From an uncultured Clostridia bacterium (GTDB lineage Bacteria; Bacillota; Clostridia; Christensenellales; Borkfalkiaceae): DNA of 64,000 bases. The notes below the pieces were generated by a model. It searched no databases. It saw only the letters and a list, made by a program, of their open reading frames with translations, and had not been told where the DNA came from. Below are positions 48,477 through 60,600 of this stretch, piece after piece. Location of the stretch: positions 1 through 64,000 of the forward strand of contig CANRDX010000004.1 in assembly GCA_947629485.1 (NCBI GenBank), written 5' to 3'. The stretch's first letter is position 1. Each line of letters begins with the position of its first letter. Position numbers and translations under genes: made by a program.

Positions 48477-50161
48477 AACTGCCCGCCTCCGCTGAATTCA
48501 TAATATTTGACCCCGAGCTTGCGCACCAGATAGAAATAGGAGAAAAGCGCGGCGCACAGGGAGATAACGCCCACGACGAGGTAGGTCAGAAAGCCCATTC
48601 CCTCCACGCCGCGAAGGGTGAAGAGAAGGCGCATGAGAAGGACGCTCCCGCCGATGAGGAAGGCGATGACCATGCCGAGCACGATGATCGTGCTCACCGT
48701 GTTGCCCGATTCCTTGATCTCGCCGTCCTCTTCGGTGGAGAATTTGGCGTGATTGAAATCGTAGCGCGTCGCAAAACAGATCTGCGCAAAGCTGCAAAGA
48801 AGCCCCGAGACGAAGATGAAGATCGCCGCCCACCATTCGACGTACCCCGTGGCGCCCAGCATGATCGCGGAGACCAGCTGCGAGACCGATGTGACGATCA
48901 TGCAGAGAACGATCTTGGAGAAGAACACCGCCTTATAATCGACGGGATACGCCTTCACGGAATAGAACATCTCCCCTTCGCGGCTGATGTTGGTGGAACA
49001 GAACACGTTCGTGAGCGCGCCGAAGAGCACCGTGAGGAAGATCGCAAGTTCGAGATCGCAATCGAGGCCGATGAGCTTGATGATGATCGAGGAGCCGACC
49101 GACATACAGAAATAGACCATGAGCGGCATGAGGACGGCAATGGAGAAATACGAGAACATGTAGGACGACGTGCGGAAGATCTGCAAGAAGTCCTTCTTGA
49201 TGAGCGCGATAAAGGGCTTGCGGGCGGATTTGACGGACTGCTTGCGCCGCACAAAGTTCCACGCGCCCGCGATCCTCGACTGCATCACCCAGCGCATGAG
49301 GCTACGGATGATGAGCATCGAGAGCGCAAGGCACACGACGGTGAGCGCGAGGATCCCGATCCCGCTCACGAGAAGCTCCTTCTGCAACATAAAGTTGGCG
49401 AACCATGCGCCGGGATAGAGACAGGAGACGAGCCTCCCCAAGAAGTTCATCACCGCCTCGTTGAAGAAATATTTCAGGTTGTCGCCGAGCATCATCTCCT
49501 TCACCGCGTCGAGCAGAATGGAGTAGACGTAGAACAGCGCGGCGGCGATCGCCGTGATGAGAATGAAGCTGATCACAAAGCGATTTTTAAGGAGCTGTTT
49601 GAGCGCGTGATAGGGAAGCGACAAGATCGAAGCGATCGCAAGGGAAATGAGGGGCAGTACAAGGCAGACAAGAACCGTCATTCCGTAGAACCACCCGCCG
49701 AGCGAGACTTTGATCGCGACCGAGAGATTGACCGCGAGCACCGTGACGGCGGACATCGCAAGCTGACCCAAATAAATGGAGATGAGCTTCGCGGCGTAGA
49801 GCGTGTGCGAGCCGACGGGCATGCCCGTGAGCAGTTTGATATCGTCGGCGTCGAAGAGCTGGCGGTTGATCTGCGAGATACCCCCGATGACGAGGGCCGC
49901 GAGGATGAGCGAATACGCGATGGTGAGCAGTTCGTATAAGCGGGCTTCGCGGTCAAGCATGCCGTCCGTCTTGACGGAGAGATAAATTTCGGTGAACCTT
50001 CCGAAGAAGATGATGAACACCGCCGCAAACACCGCCACGAGCGCCCAGCGGAGAATAAACCCCACGGCGTCGAAATTGCCCTTTCTGTAACTCGACGAAC
50101 GCTCCTTTAATTGCTTTTTCAGCAGCGTTCCGACAACGGAAAAATCAATCTTGTCCTTCAT
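48473..50161 (-). CDS. ABC transporter permease (ABC-2-like exporter, 562 aa)
   Basis: Numerous TM segments, follows ATPase with 17-bp overlap. Confidence 0.82.
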   Translation of the reverse strand: MKDKIDFSVVGTLLKKQLKERSSSYRKGNFDAVGFILRWALVAVFAAVFIIFFGRFTEIYLSVKTDGMLDREARLYELLTIAYSLILAALVIGGISQINRQLFDADDIKLLTGMPVGSHTLYAAKLISIYLGQLAMSAVTVLAVNLSVAIKVSLGGWFYGMTVLVCLVLPLISLAIASILSLPYHALKQLLKNRFVISFILITAIAAALFYVYSILLDAVKEMMLGDNLKYFFNEAVMNFLGRLVSCLYPGAWFANFMLQKELLVSGIGILALTVVCLALSMLIIRSLMRWVMQSRIAGAWNFVRRKQSVKSARKPFIALIKKDFLQIFRTSSYMFSYFSIAVLMPLMVYFCMSVGSSIIIKLIGLDCDLELAIFLTVLFGALTNVFCSTNISREGEMFYSVKAYPVDYKAVFFSKIVLCMIVTSVSQLVSAIMLGATGYVEWWAAIFIFVSGLLCSFAQICFATRYDFNHAKFSTEEDGEIKESGNTVSTIIVLGMVIAFLIGGSVLLMRLLFTLRGVEGMGFLTYLVVGVISLCAALFSYFYLVRKLGVKYYEFSGGGQL

Positions 50162-51605
50162 GACGTAAAAAGTACTCCTCGAAATCGAAATTGGGATCGA
50201 CGGTCATGATGCGCTTGATGTTGAGATCGTCGAGCTGCTGCCCCTTCTTCATGAGCACAACGCGGTCGCACATCTTCGCGACCGTGATGAGCGCGTGCGA
50301 CGAGAAAATGATGCAGTTGCCCGCATGCGCATATTCGCGCATGAACACCTGCACCGCGTGCATGGTACGGGGATCAAGCCCCGTCATCGGCTCGTCGAGC
50401 ACCCACAGCTTGGGCATGTGCATGAGGGAACCCATCATGCAGATCTTCTGCCGCATGCCGTGCGAATAGGAGGAAATGAGATTGTTGATCGCGTCTCCGA
50501 GCTGGAACACGCTTTCGAGCTTCTCCACGCGCTCCTTGCGCACCTCGGAGGGAACTTTGTAGATGTCCGCGATAAAGCTCAAATATTGAATGCCCGTCAT
50601 CTTCACGAACGTGGCGTGGTTATCCGTCACGAAGCCCATAGAGAACTTCGCCGCGAGCGGATCCTTCTTGATATCGTGCCCGCAGATCGAGATCTTTCCC
50701 TTCTCGAAGGGGAGCATGCCTTCGAGACATTTCAGCGTGGTGGATTTCCCCGCGCCGTTGTGCCCGAGAAGCCCCACGATCTCGCCCTCGTAACAGGTAA
50801 AGTTGACGTCCGCCACCGCGTAGTCCGCCTTCTTCGAGTATCTTTTATAAAGACCCTCGACGCGCAGAACTTCCGCCTCCGCTTCCGTGTGAAGGGTGTG
50901 CACGCTCATGATCTCTTCCGCGATCTCGGTGCTGATCTCGTCGCCCACTTCCAGACCGTGCTCTTCGAGGATCTCCTCCACCGTCTCTGCGGAAGAAACG
51001 CCGTGCAGCTCGGCGGGCACTTCCTCGGAAACGGCCTCTTCAACAGGTCCCTCGGCGGGTTCCTCTTCGGAAATAGGCTCCTCCGCGACGGACTCTTCAA
51101 TGCGGGTCTGTATATCCGCCGCCGCATAAGTCTCTTCATTCGGCTCTTCTTCGGGAACAGCCTCTTCCGCAACAAGCTCGTCTTCGGGAACGAGTTCTTC
51201 CGCAACAGGCTCTTCGATAGGCTCGTCTTCGGGAACGAGTTCTTCCGCAACAGGCTCTTCGATAGTCTCTTCTGCGGGAACATTTTCTTCCGCGAGAGGC
51301 TCTTCGATAGTCTCTTCTGCGGGAACAGCCTCTTCTGCGAGAGGCTCTTCGATAGGCTCCTCTGCGGAAACGATTTCTTCTGCGAGAGGCTCTTCGATAG
51401 GCTCCTCTGCGGGCTGTTCAGTTGTTCCCTCGGGCGTTTCCTCGGTCGGTTCCTCGGTCGCTTTCGCCAAAGACTTTGCCGCGGGCTTTCTCATGAGCAA
51501 GCGTACCAGAAGAAAATCGACGGCGACCAACCCTGCGGCTACCACCGACAGAACGATCAGCACGGGCAGTTGCCATCCGTTGAGTGCAAGTAATTCAAAG
51601 TTCAC
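50145..51605 (-). CDS. ABC transporter ATP-binding protein with N-terminal TM helix and acidic 15-aa repeat tether; GTG start
   Basis: NGWQLPVLIVLSVVAAGLVAVDFLLV TM; EEPIEEPLAEEx repeats; GLLGHNGAGKSTTLKCLEGML, SYSHGMRQKICMMGSLMHMPKLWVLDEPMTGLD; GGAGG RBS. Confidence 0.9.
   Translation of the reverse strand: MNFELLALNGWQLPVLIVLSVVAAGLVAVDFLLVRLLMRKPAAKSLAKATEEPTEETPEGTTEQPAEEPIEEPLAEEIVSAEEPIEEPLAEEAVPAEETIEEPLAEENVPAEETIEEPVAEELVPEDEPIEEPVAEELVPEDELVAEEAVPEEEPNEETYAAADIQTRIEESVAEEPISEEEPAEGPVEEAVSEEVPAELHGVSSAETVEEILEEHGLEVGDEISTEIAEEIMSVHTLHTEAEAEVLRVEGLYKRYSKKADYAVADVNFTCYEGEIVGLLGHNGAGKSTTLKCLEGMLPFEKGKISICGHDIKKDPLAAKFSMGFVTDNHATFVKMTGIQYLSFIADIYKVPSEVRKERVEKLESVFQLGDAINNLISSYSHGMRQKICMMGSLMHMPKLWVLDEPMTGLDPRTMHAVQVFMREYAHAGNCIIFSSHALITVAKMCDRVVLMKKGQQLDDLNIKRIMTVDPNFDFEEYFLRHEGQD
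51166..51420 (-). repeat. 45-bp tandem repeat array (5-6 copies) inside ABC ATPase gene
   Basis: TCTTCGATAG recurs at 51211, 51256, 51301, 51346, 51391: exact 45-bp period. Confidence 0.92.
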
Positions 51606-51641
51606 GATCCATATCCTCCGTGGAGTTGTTTTTCAATTTGT

Positions 51642-51671
51642 TTTCCTGCGCGGCTCCCGCCGCGCAGGAAA
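51642..51671. other. 13-bp perfect-stem hairpin TTTCCTGCGCGGC-TCCC-GCCGCGCAGGAAA between giant gene and ABC ATPase gene
   Basis: No U-tract on the minus-strand 3' side, so not a classical terminator in that direction. Confidence 0.75.
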
Positions 51672-51678
51672 TAGTTAA

Positions 51679-54600
51679 TTAGGTGTTTGTGACAGTTACA
51701 GTGATATCCTTATCCGCTTCCGCCGTACCGCTTGTGGCGCCAGACAATGTCCCTTCTCCTTTGGTTATCTCGTAGCTCTGCCCGGGTTTCAAGTAATAAT
51801 TCAATATTTCAGTCTGCAACGACCCGCCTTTTTCACTTTTTACGCTCGGTGTAGCCACCTGCGTACCGTCAATTTTAACCGTACAGCTTGCGGTCTTTGC
51901 GGAGCCGAAAAATCCACTCGATCCTTTGGCTTGAAGAGTTATATTTAACTTAACCTTTTCCGCCCAATTTGCGGTCAGAACCAATTTCCCGTCCACGATG
52001 TCGGCACCCGAGATCGCTGTTCCCCCCTGCACTTTCTTTCCGTTTGCCAGCCAACCGTCAAAGTAATATTGTTTTGTGAAATCGGTGTCGTATTTGGTCA
52101 ACGCGGCATCGGTCGGGAGCATCTCTGCGGTCAAGGTCTGCCCGATCTTGATCTTGAAACCTGTCGGCGCCGCAAACGAGATGTCTTCATACCCCAATTC
52201 TAACGCAAGGTCATAGCTGATTTCATATTCTTGGTTGAGATCGGAGAAGTACGCATATACGTCGATGATATGCTCGCCGAAGCGATTCTCATAGCCGTGT
52301 TCACCGATCGTCTCGGTATTGATCACGGATGCAGGTTGTGTATACCCCGCGTCAAAGAACCATCCGCCGAACGTCAAATCTCCGTTTTTGCCGCGCGAGG
52401 TCGCAGGTTGCAGGGCGACATCCTCCCCGAAACTCCATGCAGAAGTATTGGGATTGACAAGTTCACTGCCTGCGCCGCTGAAATGATAGTTGATGACATA
52501 TTCGATCTTTTCCCAACCTGCATAGACGTCGAGCACGGCATCGGGCTTCGCCGTCCAAGACTCAAACGGCGTTTCGCAAGCGGACTCCATATACCAACCT
52601 GTGAAACGATAGAAGTCACGGATAAGCGCATAATCAAGATTGGTAATTTCCCATGCGGGAGTATTGACATAGAGAATTGTTCCCTTCTTTTCCTCCGTTG
52701 TATCACTATCGTCGTTATAATGATATTTTACGGTGTAAGTGAAGGACTGCTGCGTCTTTTCTGTCTTAGCCCACGTTCCATTTGTGCAAACATAGGTTCC
52801 GACACCGTCAGCGGTTCCCGAAGTAAATCCAAGAGAAAGATTGATTTCATCCCAGGTCAAAGATCCGCCCTCTAACGCATTCCCGGTTGAACTCTTTACC
52901 TCTTTTGATAAAATTGTTGATTTACTATTGACTTGTAAAATCGCATCGTTCGCCCCGGATTGAACTTCGCCGCCAAATTCGTTCACAGTCAGGGTCCCAT
53001 TGACAGTCAATATTCCGTCGCCCTTGTTTGTCTCATATTTATTAGAAGTACCTACGCCCGCGTCTGTCCAACTATTTGCTTTATAGACAGCTACTTTCTG
53101 CGCTTGAAGTGTGACACCCTTTTCGATCGTAAGCTTCGCACCGGGAAGCAATTTGAAATCCTGATCTGTTGCATTAACCGTTGCGGTACCGCCTTTTGTA
53201 AGCGGATTGAGGGTGACTTGCCAATACCAAGAAAGCGGGAAGAGGACACCTTTCGTTGTTACATCGACCGTAATTATTGTAACCGTAACTTTAAGGGACA
53301 GCGCATGCAATGTCATATCTCCATAGACTTCAAGTTTAATCGGCGATTGAGCATACGCTTTCTCAAATGCCTCCGCTTGCAACTTGGCAACTACTTTCGA
53401 ACGGGCTTCAAGCTGAATCAATGCTTTCGTGTCCGTACCAATCAAGTGGATATTCGTTTGATTTTCCTGTGCAGGAATAAATGACTTTTTATCGGTCTTT
53501 AATTTTGCATCTCCATACAGGTTCGAAGCCGATTCAAACGTAAGCTGCGCAGAGACATTATGCAAGAAGAACCGATTAAACGGGGCGCCGGAAAGATCAT
53601 CTTTGAAGTTGCTAAACGCAGATCCGCCCCTATGCTCGACGACGACGAAAGGCATCTTCATTGAGCCACTGTGCATGATGACCTCGGAGCCATTATTCCA
53701 CGTGCTCTCCGTAATGAAGCCATAGACGTCGATATCGCCGTACGATTCGATCCTCGCATTCTCACCGAGATCAATACGGGCATATTTATCGTATGTCTGC
53801 CCCGCAAGATTGCCTGCCCCGCTACCTGTAACATAGCCGCCAACCTCAATTTTGCCGCGGTTGATGACTGTAACATTCGCAGGCACACTGACGAGAAGTT
53901 GCTGCTTGCTTGAATCGCCAAACGAAAGCGCGCTTGTACCCGAAGAATCCGCACCGGGGCTGCCATAGGTGTTCGTCCCATCATACGGAAGTTTAAGCGT
54001 AACGCCGCTCTTAACGGTATAGTAACTCTCATCGCCGTAGACGCCGAATTCCTCGCGGACTTCGGGATAGGCGAATGCCGTGTTGTACTTGACCGTGATC
54101 GTTCCGCCCGTTGCAGTATGCAGGGCGTCCTCAATGGTATACAGCGTTCCCGCATATTCCACGGACTTGATTTTGAGCATGAGGGCGCTGTCAAGCTCGG
54201 TCGGATCCTGATCCGTCGCCCATTCGTAGTAAGGGTTATCCTCTTCGAGGAAGAACCGATACAAAAGCAGATAGGTGCCGCCGTAGATCTTGCCGTCTTG
54301 GAAAGGCGTGTTGAGAGAGAACGGACCGCCCTTCCACAGATAATAGAAGTACTCCATTTCTTCGGCAAGCGTTTTGATGTCCGCATTGCCGCGATTTGTA
54401 CCGACGAGCGTATAACTACCCGCAAACTCTTCGGCGGTCTTCGCCGCCCAGTCGGTGTACTCGACCTCGATCCCGTTCGTCTGCCTTTCTTTGGAGAACT
54501 GCAACTTCAACTGCGTCCGCACGGTCGTGAATTTTATGGTCGTAACATAATCTTCGTAATTTGCACGGTCGCTATTATAGAAGATGTTATAAGTTTCTTC

Positions 54601-57600
54601 GCCCAACGTAAGTTCGCTGTCGGAAGTTTCCCAATACCAATCCTCCCCGAGGCCGATATCATTGAGCGTCTTGCCGTACCAATTCACCTGCTCGCCGATC
54701 GTGGGCTTGGAAACGCCTTCGGGCAATTTTTCCAACGTCGCCTTCGCGATGTGGAAGGTGAACACAAGGTCATCCTGCGTGCCGCCGACCCACTCGTAGT
54801 TCGTCTTATCCGAGAGTATGACTGTGAACTGATAGTCGCCTGCGTTTGTCTGCGTAAGAGATGCGCCCTCGATTTTCATCGACGCATCGTCGAAGCCGCT
54901 GAGCGTGTACGTCTGCGCGTTCTTGTTGTAGGTGAAAGAATCGGTATCCTCCGCGGGCTTTGTGAGCTGCTTGCGCTTGATCGTGATCGTGAATTCCTTC
55001 GTGTCGCCTTCGTAGTTGTCGGTGCCCGCGACCGAAAGCGTGACGACGTAGGTATCGGCGTTCTTGATCTCCGTCGCATCATTCGTAACGCTCCCAAAGT
55101 TGGAGGTCGCCTTGCTCCAATCGACGGTATACGGCGTGCCGCGATAGGTCGCGCTGTATGAGTAGTCATTGTCGCCCTTTACAAAGTCGCCGAAGGTGAT
55201 TTGGGAAGCGTCGATGACCGCCTTCGCCTTGTTGATCGTGATCGTGAACTTCACGTCGTCTGCTGTGTCGTAGTTCGCGTTGCCTGCGAGAGAAAGCGTG
55301 ACAGTGTAGGTATTGGCGTCCGTGAAAGAACTTGCGCCCGTGACTACAATGTTTGTCGTAAGGGTGCCGTTGAAGTCGTCAGCAGGCTTCGCCACCGTCC
55401 AATCGACGGTGTACGCCGCGCCCTTGTAGGTTGCGCTATACGTATAATCGCCGTCCTTTTCAAAGTCGCCAAAGTCGATGTCGGAAGTGTTGATTTCCGC
55501 CTTCGCCTTGTTAATCGTCACCGTGTAAGTGTCCTCGAAGTTTCCATCTTTGCCCTCAAACGTGTAGTTCTCAGTCGGTGTGACCTTAACGGTGACGGAA
55601 TACAGCCCCACATTCTTGAATTTTGGCGCTTCCTCTGTGATACCCGAATCCACGGAGTAGCTGATGCTGTACACCACGTTGCTGAACTCGTCGTGCACGT
55701 CGAATTTCACTCCCTCGCCGCCGTGCTCGTTGCCGTCGTACGTCGTGTCGATATTAACGGGCAGGGTGACCGTCACTGACTTCTTTGCGACCGTGAGGGT
55801 GTACGTCGCCGTCGTCTCCTCGTAGTTCGCGCCCGAGACCTTGACCGTGATCGTGTAGCTGTTCGCATTCTTGATCGTCGGGAAGCTGCCGAACTCCGAC
55901 CCCGTGAGGCTGTATTCGACGGTCGCGTCGGAATAGACGTTGTCCTTGACGACCGCGTTGCGCACCGTCTCCTCGGTGACCTGCGTTTCCGTATCCTTGT
56001 CATAGGTGTAGACCGCGGTGTCCGTAACGTTTTCGAGGGTCGGCTTCGCCTTATTGATGACGATCTTATAGCTGCCGTTCGCCGCGTTGTAGTTTGCGGA
56101 TTCGCTGACCGCATACTGCACGGGGTAGCCGCCGTCTTGATAATTCTTGTACTGCGCAACGGTCTCCTCGCCGTTGTAGGTGACGGTGTAGTCGCCCGCT
56201 TGGAGCGCGCTGTCTTCCGCAAGCCCCGAAACGGCGATCGCATTGCCGTGCTCGGTCGCGTCGTAATCAAAGTTCTGCGCGGGCGCGCTCACGGTGTAGT
56301 TCGCTTTGGCGACCGTGAGAGCGACCGTCGTCTCCGCTCCGATGAAGTTCCTGCCGTCGGAAAGTTTCACCGTGATCGTGACGCCATTGCCCTCGGCAAC
56401 GTTGGTGAACTTGAACTCAGTGATGAGCGCGCCGTCCTTCTCGAACGTGATCGCGCCGTAGCCCGTTGCGCCTTCGATGTTGCTCTTCGCCTGCGCCGCA
56501 TCGAGGTTGACGGTCTGCTCTTTCGCGGTGAAGGTGTACGCCGTCGTGATATCCTTGACGTCGAGCTGCGCCTCCGCCTTGCCGATGTTGACGGTGTAGG
56601 TGCCCGTCTTCTCGTTATAGTTGTCGTTTCCGGAGACCGAATAAGTGACCTCGTGCTCGCCCGCGTCGGTGAATTGATAGCCGCCGCCGTAGGTGATTTC
56701 GCCGATGACATCGCCCTCGTGAACGCCTGCCGCCGTGACTACGCCACCCTGCTCCGTGCCGTTGTAGGTGAATTCCTTCACCTTCGGCTCTGTGACAACG
56801 TACTCCGCCTTGTTGATCGTGAGCGTGTAAGTACCGCTCTTATCGTTATAGTTGTCGTTGCCCGAAACGGTATAGGTGACGGTATAACCCGCTTCGTTGG
56901 CGTTTATGAACTGATAGCCGCCGTCGCCGTAGCGCAATGTGAATTGATCGCTGCCCTTGACTTCGACCTGCACGGGGTCGCCCTGCGCCGTGCCGTTGTA
57001 GGTGAATTCCTTCGCCTCCGGCTCGGTGACGATGTACTCCGCTTTGTCGATAGTAATTTTGTAGGTGAGCGAAGCGCCGTCGTAGTTGTTCGTGCCGTCG
57101 ATGGTGAGCGTGACGGTGTAGCCGCCTTCTTGATAGTTCGTGAAGGAGCTTGCGCCCGTGATGTGAATGAGATCTGCCGTAAGGGTGCCGTTGAAGTCGT
57201 CGGTAGGCTTCGCCTTGCTCCATTCGACGGAGTATGGCGTGCCGCGATAGGTCGCGCTGTACGAGGCGCCCTCGCCTTTGAGGTCGCCGAAGGTGATGTC
57301 GGAAGCGTCGATTCCCGCCTTCGCCTTGCCGATCTTCACCGTGTAGGCGCCGTCTTCGATGTCGTTGTAGTTGTCGTTGCCCGTAACGGTGTATTTGACG
57401 GCGTGCTCGCCCGCGGCGGTGAACTGCCCTGCGCCGACGAAGCTGACTTCAAACTCATCCCCTTCGAGCGCAGTCACGAGGCGCTTCAATTCGTCAAGCG
57501 TGCGGCCCTGCGCCGCGCCGTTGTATGTGTAGCCCGTATCATCCTTCACGCCGCTCACGGTGTAGTCCGCTTTGGCGATGTTCCAGGTGAGCTTCCATTC

Positions 57601-60600
57601 GGTCGTGATCTCGTTGTAATTCGCATTATCGTAGGTGAGGGTCGCGACGGCACGGTACTCGCCCGCGGCAGTCCCCTGCGCGTTCTGATAGGCGACTTCA
57701 ATGTCGCCGTCTGCGGGAAGCCCCGTGAGCGCGACGGTGTGCGCGGTCTTATCGTAGGTGAACGACTTCTCCTCCGCCGTGTAGTCCCACTTGACGCCAC
57801 CCATGTCGAGGGTCGCCTTGTCGATGACAAATTTCAGCGTGAGCGTTGCGCTCTCCTCATCGCCGCTCTTGCCCGCCCACTTGTAGTTGGAGGGATCGTT
57901 GAGTGCGAGCACGACGTCGTATTCGCCCGCGTCGGTGCCGCCTTCGTTCTTTTGAACGGTGTAGAGCGCGCCCGCCGCGTCTACGGTCGCCGTCTGCGCG
58001 CCTTTGTTATATGTCTTGTGCGCGATGACGGGCGCGGTGACCGCCGCTTTGCCGACCGTGAGGGTGTACGTCGCAGTCGCCGTCTCGTAGTTGTCGCCCG
58101 AGACCTTTACCGTGATCGTGTAGCTGTTCGCATTCCTGACATTCGGGAAGTTGCCGAACTCCGATCCCGTGAGGCTGTACTCGACGGTCGCGTCGGAATA
58201 GACGTTGCGCTTGACGACCGCGTCGTGCACCTTCTTCTCTTCGATCAGCGTTTCGACCGCATTATCATAGGTGTAGGAAGCGGCGTCCTTGACATTTTCG
58301 AGAACGGGCGTCGCCTTGTTGCCCTTGACGGCAAAGCTCCCCACCTCGTCCTTGCAGTTGGGCGCCGTCACTTTGTAATAGACGGTGTAATCGCCCGCGG
58401 CGGTGAACTTCGGCACGGTATCCTTGTAATTGCCTTGTTCGTCCGTCTTGTATTGAATGTGGATATCCCCCGCATCGACGCCTTCCGCCGTCGCCTTGAC
58501 TTCAAAGGAATGCTCCTCGCTATCATAGGTGAAGGTGCTGTTGGAGGGCTTTTCGATGCGGAATGCCGAATCGTTCAGCATAAGGGTGAACGCATAGGTG
58601 AACTTGAAGTTCGCCGTCACGTCGGCGCCGCCCTCTTTGAGCGTGATTTTGAAGCCGTCTTTCCAGCCGAACACGCCGTTGACGTCGGTTGCCTTGTACT
58701 CCTGCGCGGAAAGACCGTCTGCGCCCGTGAGGACAATGGTGCCCGTGAGGACGAATCGATCGTCGCCGAGCGTGGGAACATACGACCACTCGCGCCTCTT
58801 CGCCCACGGCTGGCTGCCCGAAGCGGAGACCTTGACGGTCTTCGGTTCGACGGTGAAGGAGACGGAATCGCTTCCGTTCAGCTCCTCGCCGTCCGATGTG
58901 ACGCGGTAGTCGGGATTTACATTGTAGGAGACGGTCACGGTGTACTTCCCGCAAGGGAGATATTTATCGCCGCCCGTATAAGGCGCGCTATCCTTGTTGA
59001 TGGACGTCGTGAATTTCAGCTCGTCGTTGTAGATCGAGCCTGCCGTCTTGAACCAAGCGTCCGCGGTGTCGTCGCCGTAGGTGTTCCAACCTTTTTTGAG
59101 GGTGAGCGTGACTTCGGACGGGGAAACGGTGAAGGAGACTGCCTCCTTGCTCTCCGTTCCATAGACATAGGAGATGATGTAGTCGTCGGAAGCGTAGCCG
59201 CTCGCGGTGAACGTGTAGCTGTCGGCACGGAGCACGCCCTTCACGTTCGCGCTCGGATAGCGGACGCCTTTGAGGGCATAGTTGAGGGTCCCAAGCCCTT
59301 CGCCGGTATCCCCTTCCACAAGCCCGCTCACCGTGCTCGAAAGGGCGAGCGTGCGGCTTCCGTCATAGGTGAAGTCTGCAAAGTCGTGCGTATCGGTTAC
59401 GGAGACGGTGATCTTCTTGGGCGAGACCTTGAACGTCGCGGTCTCGTACGTGATCGCATAGTCGTCCGACAGATAGCCCGAAAGCGTGAGGGTGTGTTCG
59501 CCCGCGCGGAGGAAGCCCTCGCTGTTCTTCGCGTCGGAATATGCGTAGGTAAGCTCGCCCGCAAGGTTGGAATAGCTCTCGGTGCGAATAAAGCCGTTGT
59601 AGGAGACGTGCGGGGCGGGCGTCTCGCCGTAGGTGATGTCCGCGACCGTCGCGGAGACGGTGAGCGCCTTTTTATTCACGGTGAAGGTATCGCTCACATA
59701 GTGGATATCGTAGTTCGTCGCGGTGAAGCCGCCGACCTCGACGGTGTACTTGCCCGCATGGAGCAGCCCCTCCTTCTTCACGCCGCCGAGCAAATAGGTA
59801 TAGGAGGCGGAGCCGCTGAGAACGCGCTCGTTCTCCTCATAGGCGAACGGGCTAAAAGAGATCGTGGGCTTCGGCGCATCTCCGTAGGTGATGTCGCCCG
59901 CCGTAACGGTGACGGTGAGGGGGGCTTTCGTGATGCGGAAAGCCGTCTTTTCGGCGGAAGATACGGCGTAGTTATCCGCCGTGTAGCCCTCCGTCGCACC
60001 GACATAGTACGCTCCGAAGGGGAATTGACGGATACTCGTGATCTGTTGATCGGCATTGTAATAGGTGAACTGCTCCTTCGGGCGCGCGGTGAATACCGAT
60101 TCGCCCTCGCCGCTCACAAATCCGTTGAAAGTCAGTTTGGGTTGGGGCACGGTGCCGTAGACGTAGGAATCCGTCACGCCCTCTATGCCGACGGTAAGCC
60201 CCTTCTTGGCGATCGCGAAATCTGCCGACTGCACGGTGAGGGTGTAGTTGGTATTTTCCCGATAGGTGAGCGTGACCGTATAATTCCCCGCCTGATAGTA
60301 GGTGCGTTCCGAAGGAACGTAGGCGCTCTTGTTGCCGTTTGCGGTGCGGGAGAAGGCGTAGGAATAGGCGAAGCCGAAGCCTGTGAGATCGCGGCTGAGG
60401 ATCTGCGGCATGGTATAGCCGAAGCTCGGCGTATCGCCGTAGGTGCCGCCCGTCGCGCTCACGGTGACGGTCGCCCTGCGCTTTGCGATGTTGAATGTGC
60501 CGTTTTCATAATGAATGTCGTAGTTCGGCGAGGCGTAGCCCTCGACGGACACGGTGTAGCTGCCCGCGTCGAAGTATTCTTCGGCGGAGTACTCTTTCCC

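Noticed and set aside
51166-51420. 45-bp periodic array as a possible CRISPR
   Set aside because: Units are contiguous with no unique spacers and stay in frame as an acidic coding repeat.
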